Assembly (NCBI GenBank): GCA_037482015.1
Contig: JBBFKT010000001.1
Span: forward strand, 525,854-589,853
Direction: 5' to 3'
DNA from: Thermodesulforhabdaceae bacterium
Lineage (GTDB): Bacteria > Desulfobacterota > Syntrophobacteria > Syntrophobacterales > Thermodesulforhabdaceae
DNA length: 64,000 nucleotides
The notes beneath the pieces are model-generated. The model did no database searches and had not been told where the DNA came from. It saw only the letters and a program-made list of their open reading frames with translations. Below are positions 17,756 to 27,670 of this stretch, piece after piece (position 1 is the first letter of the stretch; every line of letters starts with the position of its first letter). A program made the position numbers and the translations under genes.

Positions 17756-19486
17756 ATGGAAGATGATCGAGATATTATCGTTTCTGGACAGGACGAACTG
17801 CAAGAGGGGGGTTCTACGCAAACTTCCATTGATTTTTACCATCTTATGACTCTTCCTGCAAAAGCAAGGATGGAAGCGATATTAGATCGTCCTGATGCGG
17901 CACAAATAGTTCAGGCTATGAATCCACAGGATCTCTATCTAACCGTCATGGAAATAGGACCGGAAGATGCTCTACCGCTTCTAAGCCTCGCTTCCACATC
18001 TCAATGGATGCATTTTTTCGACATGGAATGCTGGCATAAGGATCGCCTTGTGTCAGCTCAGGGTATTGAATGGCTTGATCGGCTTTCTCGCACAAATTAC
18101 GATGTTCTCGTTAAGTGGCTCTATGATGCTGATTTTTCTTTTCTGATAGCCCTGTTGAAGAAGTGCCTAAGGGTAGCGGTCAAGCCCGACAGTGTGGATC
18201 TTACGGAAGCTCTTGATTATCTCCCGCCAAACACCATTGATGACCAATATTTCTGGGAATGTCGATATCCCGACTATGATGGTTTAATCCGTTATATTCT
18301 CAGCGTGTTATTTGAGACAAACTATACCTTTTACCGCGAAATTATGGATTATATTCTCTACACTTTAGACAGTGAAATGGAAGAAGAAGCCTACCGTTTT
18401 AGAAAGGGCAGAATAGAAGATTTGGCGGTGCCGGATTATTACGATGCTATAGCTATTTACGCTCCTATGGAGATTTCAGAACTTTCTTTTGAAAAGGATA
18501 AAGTTGCCGGGGGCGAACCAGTTATGGAGCAGCCTCCGAGCTTTGCTCTGGCTTTGATTGGAGATCGACAGGATCTTTTTTCGCAAGCTTTGGCAACAAT
18601 AGATGATTCTCACCTCAAGGATTATCTGAGGTTGGAACTGGCTTTAATCGCTAATAAGGTTCTTGTTGCCGATGAAGTGCCGGTAGAAGATAGGGAAAAA
18701 GTCGAGGAAACAATAGATAAAGTTTCGGCGATGGTGAATCTTGGGCTTAATCTCGTGTCTAGAGGCGTTCTTTCTAATGCGAGTCTTTTGCTCAGGAAAT
18801 CATTTCTCGAGCATCTTTTCAGAGTGGGATATACGGCCGTGAGAAAACTTCATTTGAGAGCAAAACGTTTGGTAAAACAGGGCTGGATTTCTCAATGCCC
18901 CACGGGCATGGATATTCTCGAAGGTGAATGGTATGAGACTCTGGATCTTCTTCTGCAACCCTCGCCCAAACTCCTTCGCTCCAGACCCAAGATGGCCCCT
19001 ATTCCTGACTTTTTCCGCACATCTGAAGATGTTCAAATCGTTAGAGATCGTTTAGATACAATACTTTGTATGGGATATCTCGTGGATATGCTCAGAGTTT
19101 CTTGGGAAGATCTGGAAGGAAAATTGTGGCCAGGTGGAGCCTTTACGGGAATACGTGATATTGGTATTCCTCAGCTTCTTTTTACCGCTGTGGCACACAT
19201 TCTAAGCGGTAAACGACTTCCGGCTTTTTTAGAGCCTATCAGCTTGAACCTCTGGGAAAGCCTTTTCCCGCGTCTCCACCCCGATGCCGTAAGGCGATGT
19301 GTTACAACCCTTCTTGATGTTCGTTTTCCTGCAACAACCCCCGATAAAAACAACGCCCGTAAGGCTCTCGATCGTTACATCAATCCGCTTCTTGAAGACT
19401 ACCGCCAGGAAATGCTGCCTTTCTTTGAACGATCGGAGATTCCAGACCCTCGCTTCAATCGGTTTTTCTTATTCAAAGAGGATTAA
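17756..19486 (+). CDS. Conserved protein of unknown function (DUF6178-like)
   Basis: A 576-residue soluble, mostly helical, acidic protein with no signal peptide or membrane segment. N-terminal phrases such as LMTLPAKARMEAILD and DLYLTVMEIGPEDALPLL resemble a family I know from deltaproteobacterial genomes as DUF6178; this is recalled, not searched. No catalytic motif is visible. The ATG at 17756 follows AAGGAGG by 6 nt, so the 27-nt upstream extension of the frame is not used. It converges on the LOG gene with a 12-bp gap. Function unknown. Confidence 0.62.
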   Translation: MEDDRDIIVSGQDELQEGGSTQTSIDFYHLMTLPAKARMEAILDRPDAAQIVQAMNPQDLYLTVMEIGPEDALPLLSLASTSQWMHFFDMECWHKDRLVSAQGIEWLDRLSRTNYDVLVKWLYDADFSFLIALLKKCLRVAVKPDSVDLTEALDYLPPNTIDDQYFWECRYPDYDGLIRYILSVLFETNYTFYREIMDYILYTLDSEMEEEAYRFRKGRIEDLAVPDYYDAIAIYAPMEISELSFEKDKVAGGEPVMEQPPSFALALIGDRQDLFSQALATIDDSHLKDYLRLELALIANKVLVADEVPVEDREKVEETIDKVSAMVNLGLNLVSRGVLSNASLLLRKSFLEHLFRVGYTAVRKLHLRAKRLVKQGWISQCPTGMDILEGEWYETLDLLLQPSPKLLRSRPKMAPIPDFFRTSEDVQIVRDRLDTILCMGYLVDMLRVSWEDLEGKLWPGGAFTGIRDIGIPQLLFTAVAHILSGKRLPAFLEPISLNLWESLFPRLHPDAVRRCVTTLLDVRFPATTPDKNNARKALDRYINPLLEDYRQEMLPFFERSEIPDPRFNRFFLFKED

Positions 19487-19498
19487 CTTCAAAAAGCT

Positions 19499-20164
19499 TT
19501 ATGGAATAACTATTCGTTTGATGGTGCGCACGACTTCCATGGGATCGTCCATCACCATGAAAATGTCCATGTCCTCAGGAGATATGTAACCACGAGCAAG
19601 AAGGATGTCTCGCATCCATCCAATAAGTCCGTTCCAGTAATCGCTTCCCACCAGTATTATGGGAAAGGATTTAAGGCGCTTGGTCTGGATTAAAGTTAGG
19701 GCTTCGAAGATTTCATCTAGAGTTCCAAATCCTCCGGGCATGCCAATATAGGCTTGAGCGTATTTTACAAACATGACTTTACGCACAAAGAAGTATCTAA
19801 AGTGGAGACTTACGTTGGCATAGGGATTTAGTTTTTGTTCAAAAGGGAGATCAATGTTTAGTCCTACCGATTTGGCTCCCCCTTCAATAGCTCCTTTATT
19901 TCCAGCTTCCATTATACCAGGTCCTCCACCGGTGACGATGTTAAAACCGGCTTTGGCGAGTTCTCTCGCTATGATCACAGTTTTCTCGTAAACTTCGTCA
20001 CCTGGCTTAACTCTGGCAGAACCAAATATGGAAACAGCCGGATAAATGTCGCTTAAAACTTCAAAGCCATCCACGAATTCCGAAAGAATTCTGAAAAGTC
20101 TCCAAGAATCCTGAACAGTCATTACATCTATGACATACTGCCTATCTTTGAGTTTCGTTGCCAT
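19499..20164 (-). CDS. LOG-family protein (TIGR00730-type Rossmann fold)
   Basis: A 221-residue Rossmann-fold protein with the LOG signatures FNIVTGGGPGIMEAGNKGA and IGMPGGFGTLDEIFEALTL (PGGxGTxxE). Characterised members cleave nucleoside 5'-monophosphates to free base and ribose 5-phosphate (cytokinin-activating phosphoribohydrolases); older databases call them lysine decarboxylases without support. Its start overlaps the end of the CDP-alcohol phosphatidyltransferase-LpxK fusion gene by 23 bp, so it is the last gene of a three-gene minus-strand operon. The link to lipid A or phospholipid synthesis is positional only. Confidence 0.85.
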   Translation of the reverse strand: MATKLKDRQYVIDVMTVQDSWRLFRILSEFVDGFEVLSDIYPAVSIFGSARVKPGDEVYEKTVIIARELAKAGFNIVTGGGPGIMEAGNKGAIEGGAKSVGLNIDLPFEQKLNPYANVSLHFRYFFVRKVMFVKYAQAYIGMPGGFGTLDEIFEALTLIQTKRLKSFPIILVGSDYWNGLIGWMRDILLARGYISPEDMDIFMVMDDPMEVVRTIKRIVIP

Positions 20165-21800
20165 TGTTCCTTTCTCCTTTTTCCCTGTTTCCTTTGAGCC
20201 GGTTATCTATCAAGCGCCCCAGAGTTTCAAAAGCATCTTTACCGACAATTGATAGCCTTGAATATGCAACTAATTTTTTAGCCCAGTCTGGTAGTTTCAG
20301 AAAATCCTTTTCAGTGGTTACTACAAGTTGAACCGATAAGGATCCAGCGAGACGCATTATATCAACTATGTCCTCATTCAGGTAAAAATAGTGGTCTGGG
20401 AAAGGTATGCGGTGAACAACGACGATGCCTTGTCTTTCGATGTCTTTGAAGAACCCATCCGGGTAAGCTATTCCGGCAAAAGCAAGACACCGTAGTCCTT
20501 TTAAGAGATCGATCGAAAAAGGCTGTCCAGATATTACAATTTCTTCAATCTTTCGCTGGCAATAAAGGATTTCGACATCCTTCCTGAGCCATTTTCTTAT
20601 GTTATTCAGGCATCTTGATGAAGACTCTTGGGTTCCAACCATAACGACCACATCGGCGCGCTTTAGGCAAGATAGAGGTTCTCTGAGAGGACCAAGTGGC
20701 AGAGTGTAACCGTTTCCCACGCATAGGTCTGCATCAAAAAGAACAACGTCCAGATTTCTTTCAAGTCGCCAGTGCTGATATGCATCGTCAACAATGATAA
20801 CATCGGGTTGTTCTTCTAGATAAGCAGCCTGCGCTGTGTCGCTTTTAGATCTTCCGACCCAAACGGAAGGAAGATGTGATGCGGTAAGTGTCGGTTCATC
20901 TCCGTAACGATGAGCCTTAAGAAAGTCTGACATATTTCCAATATGGATTCTTTCAGGTGTCGTGAGTTGCACTTTTCCAAGGCTTCTTCCCACTACGGTT
21001 ACGCGATGCCCACGATGCAATAAATTTTCTGCTAACTGTATGGTAAACGGTGTTTTTCCCGTTCCACCCACCGTTAGATTTCCGACAGAGATGGTAAAGC
21101 TACGAAGAGCTATCCTTTGCGATAGTGATATGCTTCTTTGAACTTTTAATGCAAAAAGGTATGGAACGGTAAATAAAACGGCAAGAAAGTCGAAAAACCC
21201 TCCTTTTTTGCGACCATACCATATTGGAAGAAGCTTCTTGGAAAAGCGATGAATCAGGCGATTTCCACCGCTATGCGTTTCCCACAGTATCATCCATCGT
21301 CTGGTATACTGCCATCCACTTGCTCCGGTTACCAGGGCAGATATGAGAAAAAGAGTCCACACAATGTATGAATGTAGTTTTATGTGAGGCAAAGAAAGAA
21401 CTATAAAAACGGTAATAAGCTGAAATAGCGTAGTGATTTTACCGATAATAGATGGTCTTACTTCGAAGGGGACATCGGCTATGACTAAAAGGGAAGCTCC
21501 AAAGATGATGGCGAGGTCTCGAGTGATAACAACTCCCGTTAGCCAGTAAGGGATCATGCCAAGCCAGGCGAGAGCGACAAAGGCGGTTACCAGGAGAGCC
21601 TTGTCGGCGATAGGATCCAGAAAAGCGCCTAAAAGAGATTTTTGGTGAAAAGTCCTGGCAATGAACCCGTCAAGTCCATCCGTCAGTCCTGCGATGAAAA
21701 ACACGAGTAAAGCTCCGGTTAAATGATGATTGAGCAAAAGAAGGAGAAATAGCGGTGTAAGGAATATCCGAAAAAGAGTTAGAATGTTAGGGATAGTCAT
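20142..21800 (-). CDS. Fusion of CDP-alcohol phosphatidyltransferase (PgsA-like) and tetraacyldisaccharide 4'-kinase (LpxK)
   Basis: One 552-residue frame joins two enzymes normally separate. Residues 1 to about 180 are a multi-spanning CDP-alcohol phosphatidyltransferase with the complete motif DGLDGFIAR...G...D...D (D41, D44, G45, A48, R49, G58, D62, D66), PgsA-like in opening MTIPNILTLFRIFLTPLF. From about 185 the sequence is LpxK: membrane-proximal helix, then the Walker loop SVGNLTVGGTGKTPF (238-252), VIIVDDAYQHWRLER and a C-terminal VVTTEKDFLKL. LpxK phosphorylates the 4' position of the lipid A precursor at the inner membrane. No stop or restart lies at the junction (near 21.2-21.3 kb), so the fusion is real in this sequence. 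A phospholipid head-group step and a lipid A step would thus be made as one protein. Confidence 0.88.
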   Translation of the reverse strand: MTIPNILTLFRIFLTPLFLLLLLNHHLTGALLVFFIAGLTDGLDGFIARTFHQKSLLGAFLDPIADKALLVTAFVALAWLGMIPYWLTGVVITRDLAIIFGASLLVIADVPFEVRPSIIGKITTLFQLITVFIVLSLPHIKLHSYIVWTLFLISALVTGASGWQYTRRWMILWETHSGGNRLIHRFSKKLLPIWYGRKKGGFFDFLAVLFTVPYLFALKVQRSISLSQRIALRSFTISVGNLTVGGTGKTPFTIQLAENLLHRGHRVTVVGRSLGKVQLTTPERIHIGNMSDFLKAHRYGDEPTLTASHLPSVWVGRSKSDTAQAAYLEEQPDVIIVDDAYQHWRLERNLDVVLFDADLCVGNGYTLPLGPLREPLSCLKRADVVVMVGTQESSSRCLNNIRKWLRKDVEILYCQRKIEEIVISGQPFSIDLLKGLRCLAFAGIAYPDGFFKDIERQGIVVVHRIPFPDHYFYLNEDIVDIMRLAGSLSVQLVVTTEKDFLKLPDWAKKLVAYSRLSIVGKDAFETLGRLIDNRLKGNREKGERNNGNETQR

Positions 21801-21806
21801 AGCAAC

Positions 21807-23072
21807 TCACTGCTGCACATTTTGTGAGCGTATTACAATACGATGTGCATTAGAATCGACCGATTCCACCTTCAACCTGGTGTTCTCTCCTGCAGATATT
21901 GTTTCAATTAAACTGGTAATGTTTTCGGGAACTTTAGGGGTTTCTATGGTGAAAGTATCTGGCGATATAAGAATTCTGGACACTTCTATGTTTGCTCCGG
22001 ATTCTTTTAACTTGCGAATGATTTTTTCCCAGTATAGCCCTCCATGAGGATCTTTTATGATGATTTGCCACAATGGTAATGACTGAGAACTTTTAAGTTC
22101 TTCCGATGTTGTTTTAGATGATGAAGTAGTTTCATCTGATCCTGATGTGCTTTCCTGATTTTCTTTCTGCTGCCCGAGACTTTCACCGGGTTTGGTAATC
22201 GTTTGAGTCAGGTGATTTGCCGATATTTCTGCAAGCGTCATAATAGCGTCCATTATCGGCGTTTCCTCATCCAGTGGAACATCATCATCGATGTGATCTG
22301 TCTGATCGCCTTGAACTAGCTCTATACGAATGCTGACTTTATTGGTGAAACAAAAAAAATTCCCCCGCAAGGTAACAGCTTTACTTCCTTCCTGGGGAGA
22401 AGTTTCATCCACCGTTGCAACAGTAAAGCCCATTTCTGACAATTTTGCTGTAAAAATTTCGGAAAAAAAGTCGCCAGCATTCTGTCCTTCTACTTGTTCA
22501 TCACAGGATCTATCGAAATTCCAGATGATTATAGGAAGCGAAGGAGCGGTTTTTTGGGGATATTCTTCAGTTTCTTGAGAAGCTTTTGATGATGATTCCT
22601 GGACTTTCTCAGGTGGTCGTTTTCCTTCAGTGGCTGTGGAAGGTTCTGATGGTTTGGCAGCACTAAACTTAAGATTTAAAGAAGCAATATCTTTTTTTAA
22701 TGAATCTAGCCTTATGGTTGCTTCGCCCTTTACATGATATATTCCCTCCTGAGAATCTTCTCCTACTACCTTGTAAGTTTTCAGGTAACGGTCAGCTCGC
22801 TCAATAATAGCTTTTTTTAATTTCTCTCTGTTTTGATTGAACTGATCTTCTCCCAACAGATTAATAACGGCATTGATAACTGCCTGTTTCTCAAAGTCCT
22901 GGAGAGCCTTTTCTCGAGCTGAGACTTGATTTTTGTCAACTATTTGTGCTGTTCCTTCAGCTTCCACTGTTAATTCGGTGGATGAGTAAACCAAATGGGG
23001 TTTTATGAAGAGGACCAGAACCACAACGCAAGCAAAAAAGACTACCGCGAAGCTCTTTTTATCTAGCTTCAT
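21807..23072 (-). CDS. Exported protein of unknown function, FlgT/DUF2066-like N-terminus
   Basis: A 421-residue protein with an N-terminal signal or anchor (about residues 8-28). Residues 33-130 (ELTVEAEGTAQIVDKNQVSA onward) resemble the N-terminal domain of FlgT-like and DUF2066 exported proteins. A Ser/Glu/Pro-rich linker follows (about 135-170), then an alpha/beta domain (about 175-290), a second low-complexity linker (about 295-330), and a C-terminal domain near 335-421. The start is 6 nt upstream-adjacent to the PgsA-LpxK fusion gene, so the two are co-transcribed. Family similarity is judged by eye; the function is unknown, perhaps envelope-related. Confidence 0.6.
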   Translation of the reverse strand: MKLDKKSFAVVFFACVVVLVLFIKPHLVYSSTELTVEAEGTAQIVDKNQVSAREKALQDFEKQAVINAVINLLGEDQFNQNREKLKKAIIERADRYLKTYKVVGEDSQEGIYHVKGEATIRLDSLKKDIASLNLKFSAAKPSEPSTATEGKRPPEKVQESSSKASQETEEYPQKTAPSLPIIIWNFDRSCDEQVEGQNAGDFFSEIFTAKLSEMGFTVATVDETSPQEGSKAVTLRGNFFCFTNKVSIRIELVQGDQTDHIDDDVPLDEETPIMDAIMTLAEISANHLTQTITKPGESLGQQKENQESTSGSDETTSSSKTTSEELKSSQSLPLWQIIIKDPHGGLYWEKIIRKLKESGANIEVSRILISPDTFTIETPKVPENITSLIETISAGENTRLKVESVDSNAHRIVIRSQNVQQ

Positions 23073-23171
23073 TATTTGTTATTGTGCTCCTTGCCTAGAT
23101 AGAAATTTTTTGTTTTTTTGCCAGTGGTGCCATTTGTGATAGCATATAGACCATGAAAGGTGGAAGAAAAA

Positions 23172-23423
23172 ATGTGGGACAGATCGGTCGAGAGATATTA
23201 CCGTGTTCATCCAGAAGATATTTGCTATTTGACCTTTACTCTCGAGGCATACGAAGGTCTTGCAGTTGTGACGACGGTGGATAAGGATGCCTGCATTGTT
23301 CGCATTCATATCGCACCGGGCTGGGAAGATGACTTCGATGCCATTATTAAAGCCGAAACTCAGCTTAGAATACAACCCGTTATGGCTGAGTATTTTGAGT
23401 TCGAGGAGTATAAGACATCATGA
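23172..23423 (+). CDS. Small conserved protein (DUF4911-like)
   Basis: An 83-residue soluble protein. Phrases such as HPEDICYLTFTLEAYEGLAV and VRIHIAPGWEDDF resemble the DUF4911 family, which I recall as a small beta-rich domain in Desulfobacterota, often near miaB. I chose ATG 23172 (MWDRSVERYY) because an AGGTGG lies about 8 nt upstream; a GTG at 23160 would add four residues. Its stop codon overlaps the miaB start (ATGA), so the two are translationally coupled. No catalytic residues are evident. Confidence 0.65.
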   Translation: MWDRSVERYYRVHPEDICYLTFTLEAYEGLAVVTTVDKDACIVRIHIAPGWEDDFDAIIKAETQLRIQPVMAEYFEFEEYKTS

Positions 23424-24814
23424 AAAACCTGTGCGCAATTGATGCTCGTAAAAGGATATTTGTCCATACTTTTGGGTGTCAGATGAATGAATATGATTCG
23501 CTACGCCTTGTTCGAGCACTGCTTATTCGAGGCTATGAAGTAACGTCAAAACCTGATGATGCCGATGTGATTTTTGTTAACACCTGTTCTGTGAGGGCTA
23601 AGGCTGAGCAAAAACTCTATTCCTTTCTTGGCAGATTGAAGCGCTTCAAAAATCGAAATCCTCGGTTGGTTATGGCTGTTGGAGGCTGTGTCGCACAACA
23701 ACTTAAAGACGAAATTCTTGCTCGATTCCCCTTTGTAGATATTGTTGTTGGAACATCAGGGATTTCGAAGCTTCCGGATCTCATAGAGCAAGCTTTGAAA
23801 GATAGTTTTCGGGGTGGTTTCTTCCCGGACGAAGAACCATCCTTTGGTATGCACTGGCTCGATACGTCTTGTTCTCAATGGTCTGCCGCTGTCGTCGAAT
23901 ATGTAACAATTATGCAAGGCTGTGACAATTTCTGTTCTTACTGTATTGTGCCCTATGTAAGAGGTCGTGAGAGAAGCCGCCAACCAGATGAAATTATAGA
24001 AGAAATTAAATTGCTCAGCGCAAAGGGAGCTCGAGAAATCGTTCTGTTGGGGCAGAATGTAAACTCCTACGGTAAAAATCTTTCCCCGCCTGTTCGCTTT
24101 TCCCAACTTATTGAACGCATCGCATTGGAAACAGATATAATTCGTTTGAGATTTACTACATCTCATCCTAAAGATCTTACCGAAGATCTTATGGTTTGCT
24201 TTAGAGATGTGCCTATCATGTGTCCACACCTTCACCTTCCATTCCAGGCGGGGTCTGACAGGATTCTTGCTTTGATGAACCGTGGTTACACTCAAGCGGA
24301 CTATCTCAAAAAGGTGGAAATGCTAAGGCGCTATCGCCAGGATATAGCTCTTACTGCCGATGTGATGGTTGGATTCCCCACCGAGACCGAAGAAGATTTT
24401 AATGAGACTCTTAAGCTTATCAAAACTGTTGAATTTGATGGGCTTTTTTCCTTTAGGTATTCGGATCGTCCTTTTACTTCGGCTTCTTCCATGAAACCCA
24501 AGGTGGACGAAGAAACCAAAGCTAGAAGGTTAATTGAGCTTCAGGAACTTCAGAAAGCTATAACCATCCGTAAACATAAAGCAGAAGAAGATCTTACGCA
24601 TATGGTGCTTGTTGAGGGTGAGAGTAAGCTCGGGAGTAGCCAATTAACCGGCAGGACGCCTCATAACAGGATTGTTAATTTTGAAGGATCTAAAGAATTA
24701 ATTGGCAAAGAAGTTGCCGTAAGGATTGTAGAAGGTTATGCTCATTCATTGAAAGGTGAATTGGTAGTTCGTCAACCCCAAGGTTGGAGGACTTTAAATG
24801 AACACAATGGTTGA
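23420..24814 (+). CDS. miaB: tRNA-2-methylthio-N6-dimethylallyladenosine synthase
   Basis: A radical SAM methylthiotransferase that converts i6A37 to ms2i6A37 in tRNAs reading U-starting codons. The 464-residue protein has the N-terminal UPF0004 domain with cluster cysteines in FGCQMNEYDS, NTCSVRAKAE and VGGCVAQQL. The radical SAM core has C168-x3-C172-x2-C175 in GCDNFCSYCIVPYVRGRE, and a C-terminal TRAM domain lies at about 395-460. All hallmark residues are present. It overlaps its upstream neighbour by 4 bp and the following bifunctional nuclease gene by 17 bp. Confidence 0.96.
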   Translation: MKNLCAIDARKRIFVHTFGCQMNEYDSLRLVRALLIRGYEVTSKPDDADVIFVNTCSVRAKAEQKLYSFLGRLKRFKNRNPRLVMAVGGCVAQQLKDEILARFPFVDIVVGTSGISKLPDLIEQALKDSFRGGFFPDEEPSFGMHWLDTSCSQWSAAVVEYVTIMQGCDNFCSYCIVPYVRGRERSRQPDEIIEEIKLLSAKGAREIVLLGQNVNSYGKNLSPPVRFSQLIERIALETDIIRLRFTTSHPKDLTEDLMVCFRDVPIMCPHLHLPFQAGSDRILALMNRGYTQADYLKKVEMLRRYRQDIALTADVMVGFPTETEEDFNETLKLIKTVEFDGLFSFRYSDRPFTSASSMKPKVDEETKARRLIELQELQKAITIRKHKAEEDLTHMVLVEGESKLGSSQLTGRTPHNRIVNFEGSKELIGKEVAVRIVEGYAHSLKGELVVRQPQGWRTLNEHNG

Positions 24815-25301
24815 AATGACCGTTTCAGAACTTATTGTGGACACTCAAAGCAACACCCCCATTGTGGTGCTGAGAGAAAAAGGGGGTAATAGAATACTTC
24901 CTATTTGGATCGGTATTATGGAGGCAACAGCAATAGCGATGGAGCTTGAACAGGTCCGGTTTCCTAGACCTATGACCCACGATCTTATGAAGAATTTACT
25001 TGATCATCTTAATGTGGCGGTGGATCGAATCGAAGTATGCGATCTAAGAGAAAATACTTATTATGCTTTGATACATCTTAGCGTCGGAAACAGGAAAAGC
25101 GCTGTGGACGCAAGACCGAGCGATGCCATTGCTCTTGCGCTACGCACTAAATCCCCTATTTATGTTGCTGATAAAGTGCTGAAAAAATCGGTTCAGCCTG
25201 ATGGGATGAGAACTGTGATCCTGGATCCAGAGGACAAAGAAAGGCTTGCTGAACTGTTAGAGGAATTATCTCCAGAAGACTTTGGTAAATACAAAATGTA
25301 A
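24798..25301 (+). CDS. Bifunctional nuclease family protein (DUF151)
   Basis: A 167-residue protein of the BFN/DUF151 family. The signature runs NTPIVVLREKGGNRILPIWI (18-37), then IMEATAIAMELEQV, RPMTHDLMKNLL and the highly conserved VDARPSDAIALALRTKSPIY near 98-117. Plant and Thermotoga relatives have been described with nuclease activity, but the role in bacteria is uncertain. GGAGG stands 7 nt before the ATG inside the end of miaB. Its repeated placement next to miaB hints at RNA-related work, which is an inference. Confidence 0.85.
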   Translation: MNTMVEMTVSELIVDTQSNTPIVVLREKGGNRILPIWIGIMEATAIAMELEQVRFPRPMTHDLMKNLLDHLNVAVDRIEVCDLRENTYYALIHLSVGNRKSAVDARPSDAIALALRTKSPIYVADKVLKKSVQPDGMRTVILDPEDKERLAELLEELSPEDFGKYKM

Positions 25302-25373
25302 ATTCCACCTTTATAGAATTCATTCGAATCAGTTCATGTTGCTTAGTTATGGAGAAGGAGAGTTAGCTGGCTG

Positions 25374-27593
25374 ATGAAAATTAGTGTGGCTATTGGGGGG
25401 ATGAGTTGTGCCGCCTGTGTGCGAAGAGTTGAACGGTCGCTCACAGGTGTTGAAGGCGTGAGTTCAGCTTCTGTAAATCTTGCAACTGGCAAAGCGACTC
25501 TGGATGTAACAGACTCCTTTAAGGAAGAAAAAGCCCGCGCTGCAATAGAGGAAAGCGGATATCAATGGTTGGGAATTGTGGATGAAGATGAAGGTCTTAG
25601 GTCCGCAATTGAGGAACTTCAGGCTCGTGATAAAAAGCGACTTCTTATAAAGCTTGTCGTAGGCTCTGTGTTTACCATTGCTATTCATGTTGCAATGTGG
25701 GGATCCCTTGATCCCAAAATATCTGAAATTATTCAATTTATATTTGCTTTTCCCGTTGTTTTCTGGGTGGGTAGCCCTTTTTTGATAGGCGCAATTAAAG
25801 CGGTTCGCAAAGGGACATCCGATATGAATACTCTCGTTTCTCTTGGTTCTCTTACTGCTTTTGTCTATTCGGCATCCCTGACTTTTTTCCCGCATTGGTT
25901 TCCCCATAATATGTCAGGTCATGGCGTCTATTACGATGGAGCCGCTATGATTGTTACGCTGGTTCTGCTGGGACGATTCTTGGAAGCAAGAACACGGGAG
26001 CGGGCTTCTCAAGCTATTAGAAAACTCCTTCAGCTTAAGCCCAACATGGCTAATATTGTGCTAGCTGACGGGAATACCCAGGAAGTTCCCGCAGATCGCA
26101 TTTCTGTGGGTGATCACTTTATGGTGAAGCCTGGCGAAAGATGCCCTGTGGATGGTGTGGTTGTGGAAGGGAGTTCATCAGTAGATGAATCTATGCTAAC
26201 CGGTGAGAGTGTTCCGGTTCATAAAAAAATAGGCGATCCCATCTATGCCGGAACTGTTAACATTGATGGAAGAATTATCTGTAGAGCGATCGCTCCGGTC
26301 GGACAAACTTTTTTAGATCAAATTGTCAGGCTCGTCGAAGAAGCTCAGGGCAGAAAGGCTGCTATTCAGAACTTTGCCGACAGGGTGGCCTCCGTTTTTG
26401 TGCCTATTGTTATAGCTATTGCCGTTGTGACCTTTCTTGTCTGGTGGCGTTTTTCTCCTGATATTTCTCGACCTCTTATGATGTGTGCTTCCGTTCTTGT
26501 TATTGCCTGCCCCTGCGCTCTGGGACTTGCAACTCCAACAGCAATTATGGTGGCAACAGGTATAGGAGCTGAAGAAGGTATTCTTTTCAAAGGTGGCGAC
26601 GTTCTTGAATTGATGGGAAGGGTGCAAACGGTCATTTTTGATAAAACGGGTACTCTTACTGAAGGTAAGCCAATGGTTACAGATTTGATCCCTGCTAACG
26701 GTATGGCTCCTGATGAACTTCTTAGAATTGCTGGGGCAGTGGAAGAAGGATCCAACCATCCTCTGGCAGATGCTATTGTTAGAAAGGCAAAAGAACAGGG
26801 TGTGGAATTTGGAAAAGTGAAGGATGTAGTGGTAAAGCCTGGCTACGGCTCTATGGGCTGGTTGGAAAATCGCAGGATTTTTGTGGGTAGTGAGTTATTT
26901 GTTCGGGAGCAGGGCATATTTACCGACGATTGGTATTCGGTTTCGAACGTCCTTGCTCGGGAAGGCAAAACAGTTGTTTGGGTTGCTGTAGATGATTTCA
27001 TAGCCGGTTTAATAGGTTGTTCTGACCGTCCCAAACCTGATGCTCCTGATGCTGTGAAAGAGTTAAGGTCTATGGGAGTCAGAGTAGTTATGTTGACCGG
27101 CGATAGACCTGAAGCTGCCCATTTTGTTGCGAAGCAGATTGGAATTGAAGACATATTAGCTGGAGTGCTACCAGATGAAAAAGCCAGGGTTGTTGAACGA
27201 ATTCGGCGAGAAAGTCAGGCTCCGGTTGCTATGGTTGGTGACGGTATAAACGATGCTCCAGCTCTTGTCTCGGCTGATGTGGGGATTGCCATCGGTGCAG
27301 GGACTGACATAGCCGTAGAAGCTGGAGATGTGACTCTTATAGGTGAACGACTCTTAGGGGTAGTGTCTGCCTTTGTGCTGTCACGACATGCTTTGCGAGT
27401 GATCAAGCAGAACCTTTTCTGGGCTTTTTTTTACAATGTTTTAGGAATTCCATTGGCTGCTGGTGTATTTTACCCCCTTTTCGGGATTTCGCTTACCCCA
27501 ACATGGGCGGCAGCAGCTATGGCAGCAAGTTCCGTTTCGGTTGTAAGTAATGCTCTAAGGCTTAGATGGATTTGGAAAAAATGGAGAATGTGA
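25374..27593 (+). CDS. copA: Copper-translocating P1B-type ATPase
   Basis: An inner-membrane pump exporting monovalent copper using ATP. In order: one N-terminal heavy-metal-associated domain with [12 protein letters not shown] (metal cysteines near 12 and 15), eight predicted membrane helices, the actuator loop with MLTGESVPV, the CPC metal motif C379-P380-C381 in [15 protein letters not shown], the phosphorylation site D423 in DKTGTLTEG, the HP motif SNHPLADAI and the hinge [10 protein letters not shown]. Its 739 residues are typical for a single-HMA CopA. No CopZ chaperone or CueR/CsoR-type regulator is adjacent, and the ribosome site (GGAG about 11 nt upstream) is loosely spaced. Confidence 0.94.
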   Translation: MKISVAIGGMSCAACVRRVERSLTGVEGVSSASVNLATGKATLDVTDSFKEEKARAAIEESGYQWLGIVDEDEGLRSAIEELQARDKKRLLIKLVVGSVFTIAIHVAMWGSLDPKISEIIQFIFAFPVVFWVGSPFLIGAIKAVRKGTSDMNTLVSLGSLTAFVYSASLTFFPHWFPHNMSGHGVYYDGAAMIVTLVLLGRFLEARTRERASQAIRKLLQLKPNMANIVLADGNTQEVPADRISVGDHFMVKPGERCPVDGVVVEGSSSVDESMLTGESVPVHKKIGDPIYAGTVNIDGRIICRAIAPVGQTFLDQIVRLVEEAQGRKAAIQNFADRVASVFVPIVIAIAVVTFLVWWRFSPDISRPLMMCASVLVIACPCALGLATPTAIMVATGIGAEEGILFKGGDVLELMGRVQTVIFDKTGTLTEGKPMVTDLIPANGMAPDELLRIAGAVEEGSNHPLADAIVRKAKEQGVEFGKVKDVVVKPGYGSMGWLENRRIFVGSELFVREQGIFTDDWYSVSNVLAREGKTVVWVAVDDFIAGLIGCSDRPKPDAPDAVKELRSMGVRVVMLTGDRPEAAHFVAKQIGIEDILAGVLPDEKARVVERIRRESQAPVAMVGDGINDAPALVSADVGIAIGAGTDIAVEAGDVTLIGERLLGVVSAFVLSRHALRVIKQNLFWAFFYNVLGIPLAAGVFYPLFGISLTPTWAAAAMAASSVSVVSNALRLRWIWKKWRM

Positions 27594-27670
27594 AGATTGA
27601 GAACAAAGTCAAAACATGCTAAAAAGTTTTTCGATGTTCGATTCGATTTATCTCCGGGGAGCAGGTTTTC

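Noticed and set aside
23756-24295. A 179-codon minus-strand ORF
   Set aside because: Antisense to miaB with no independent evidence.
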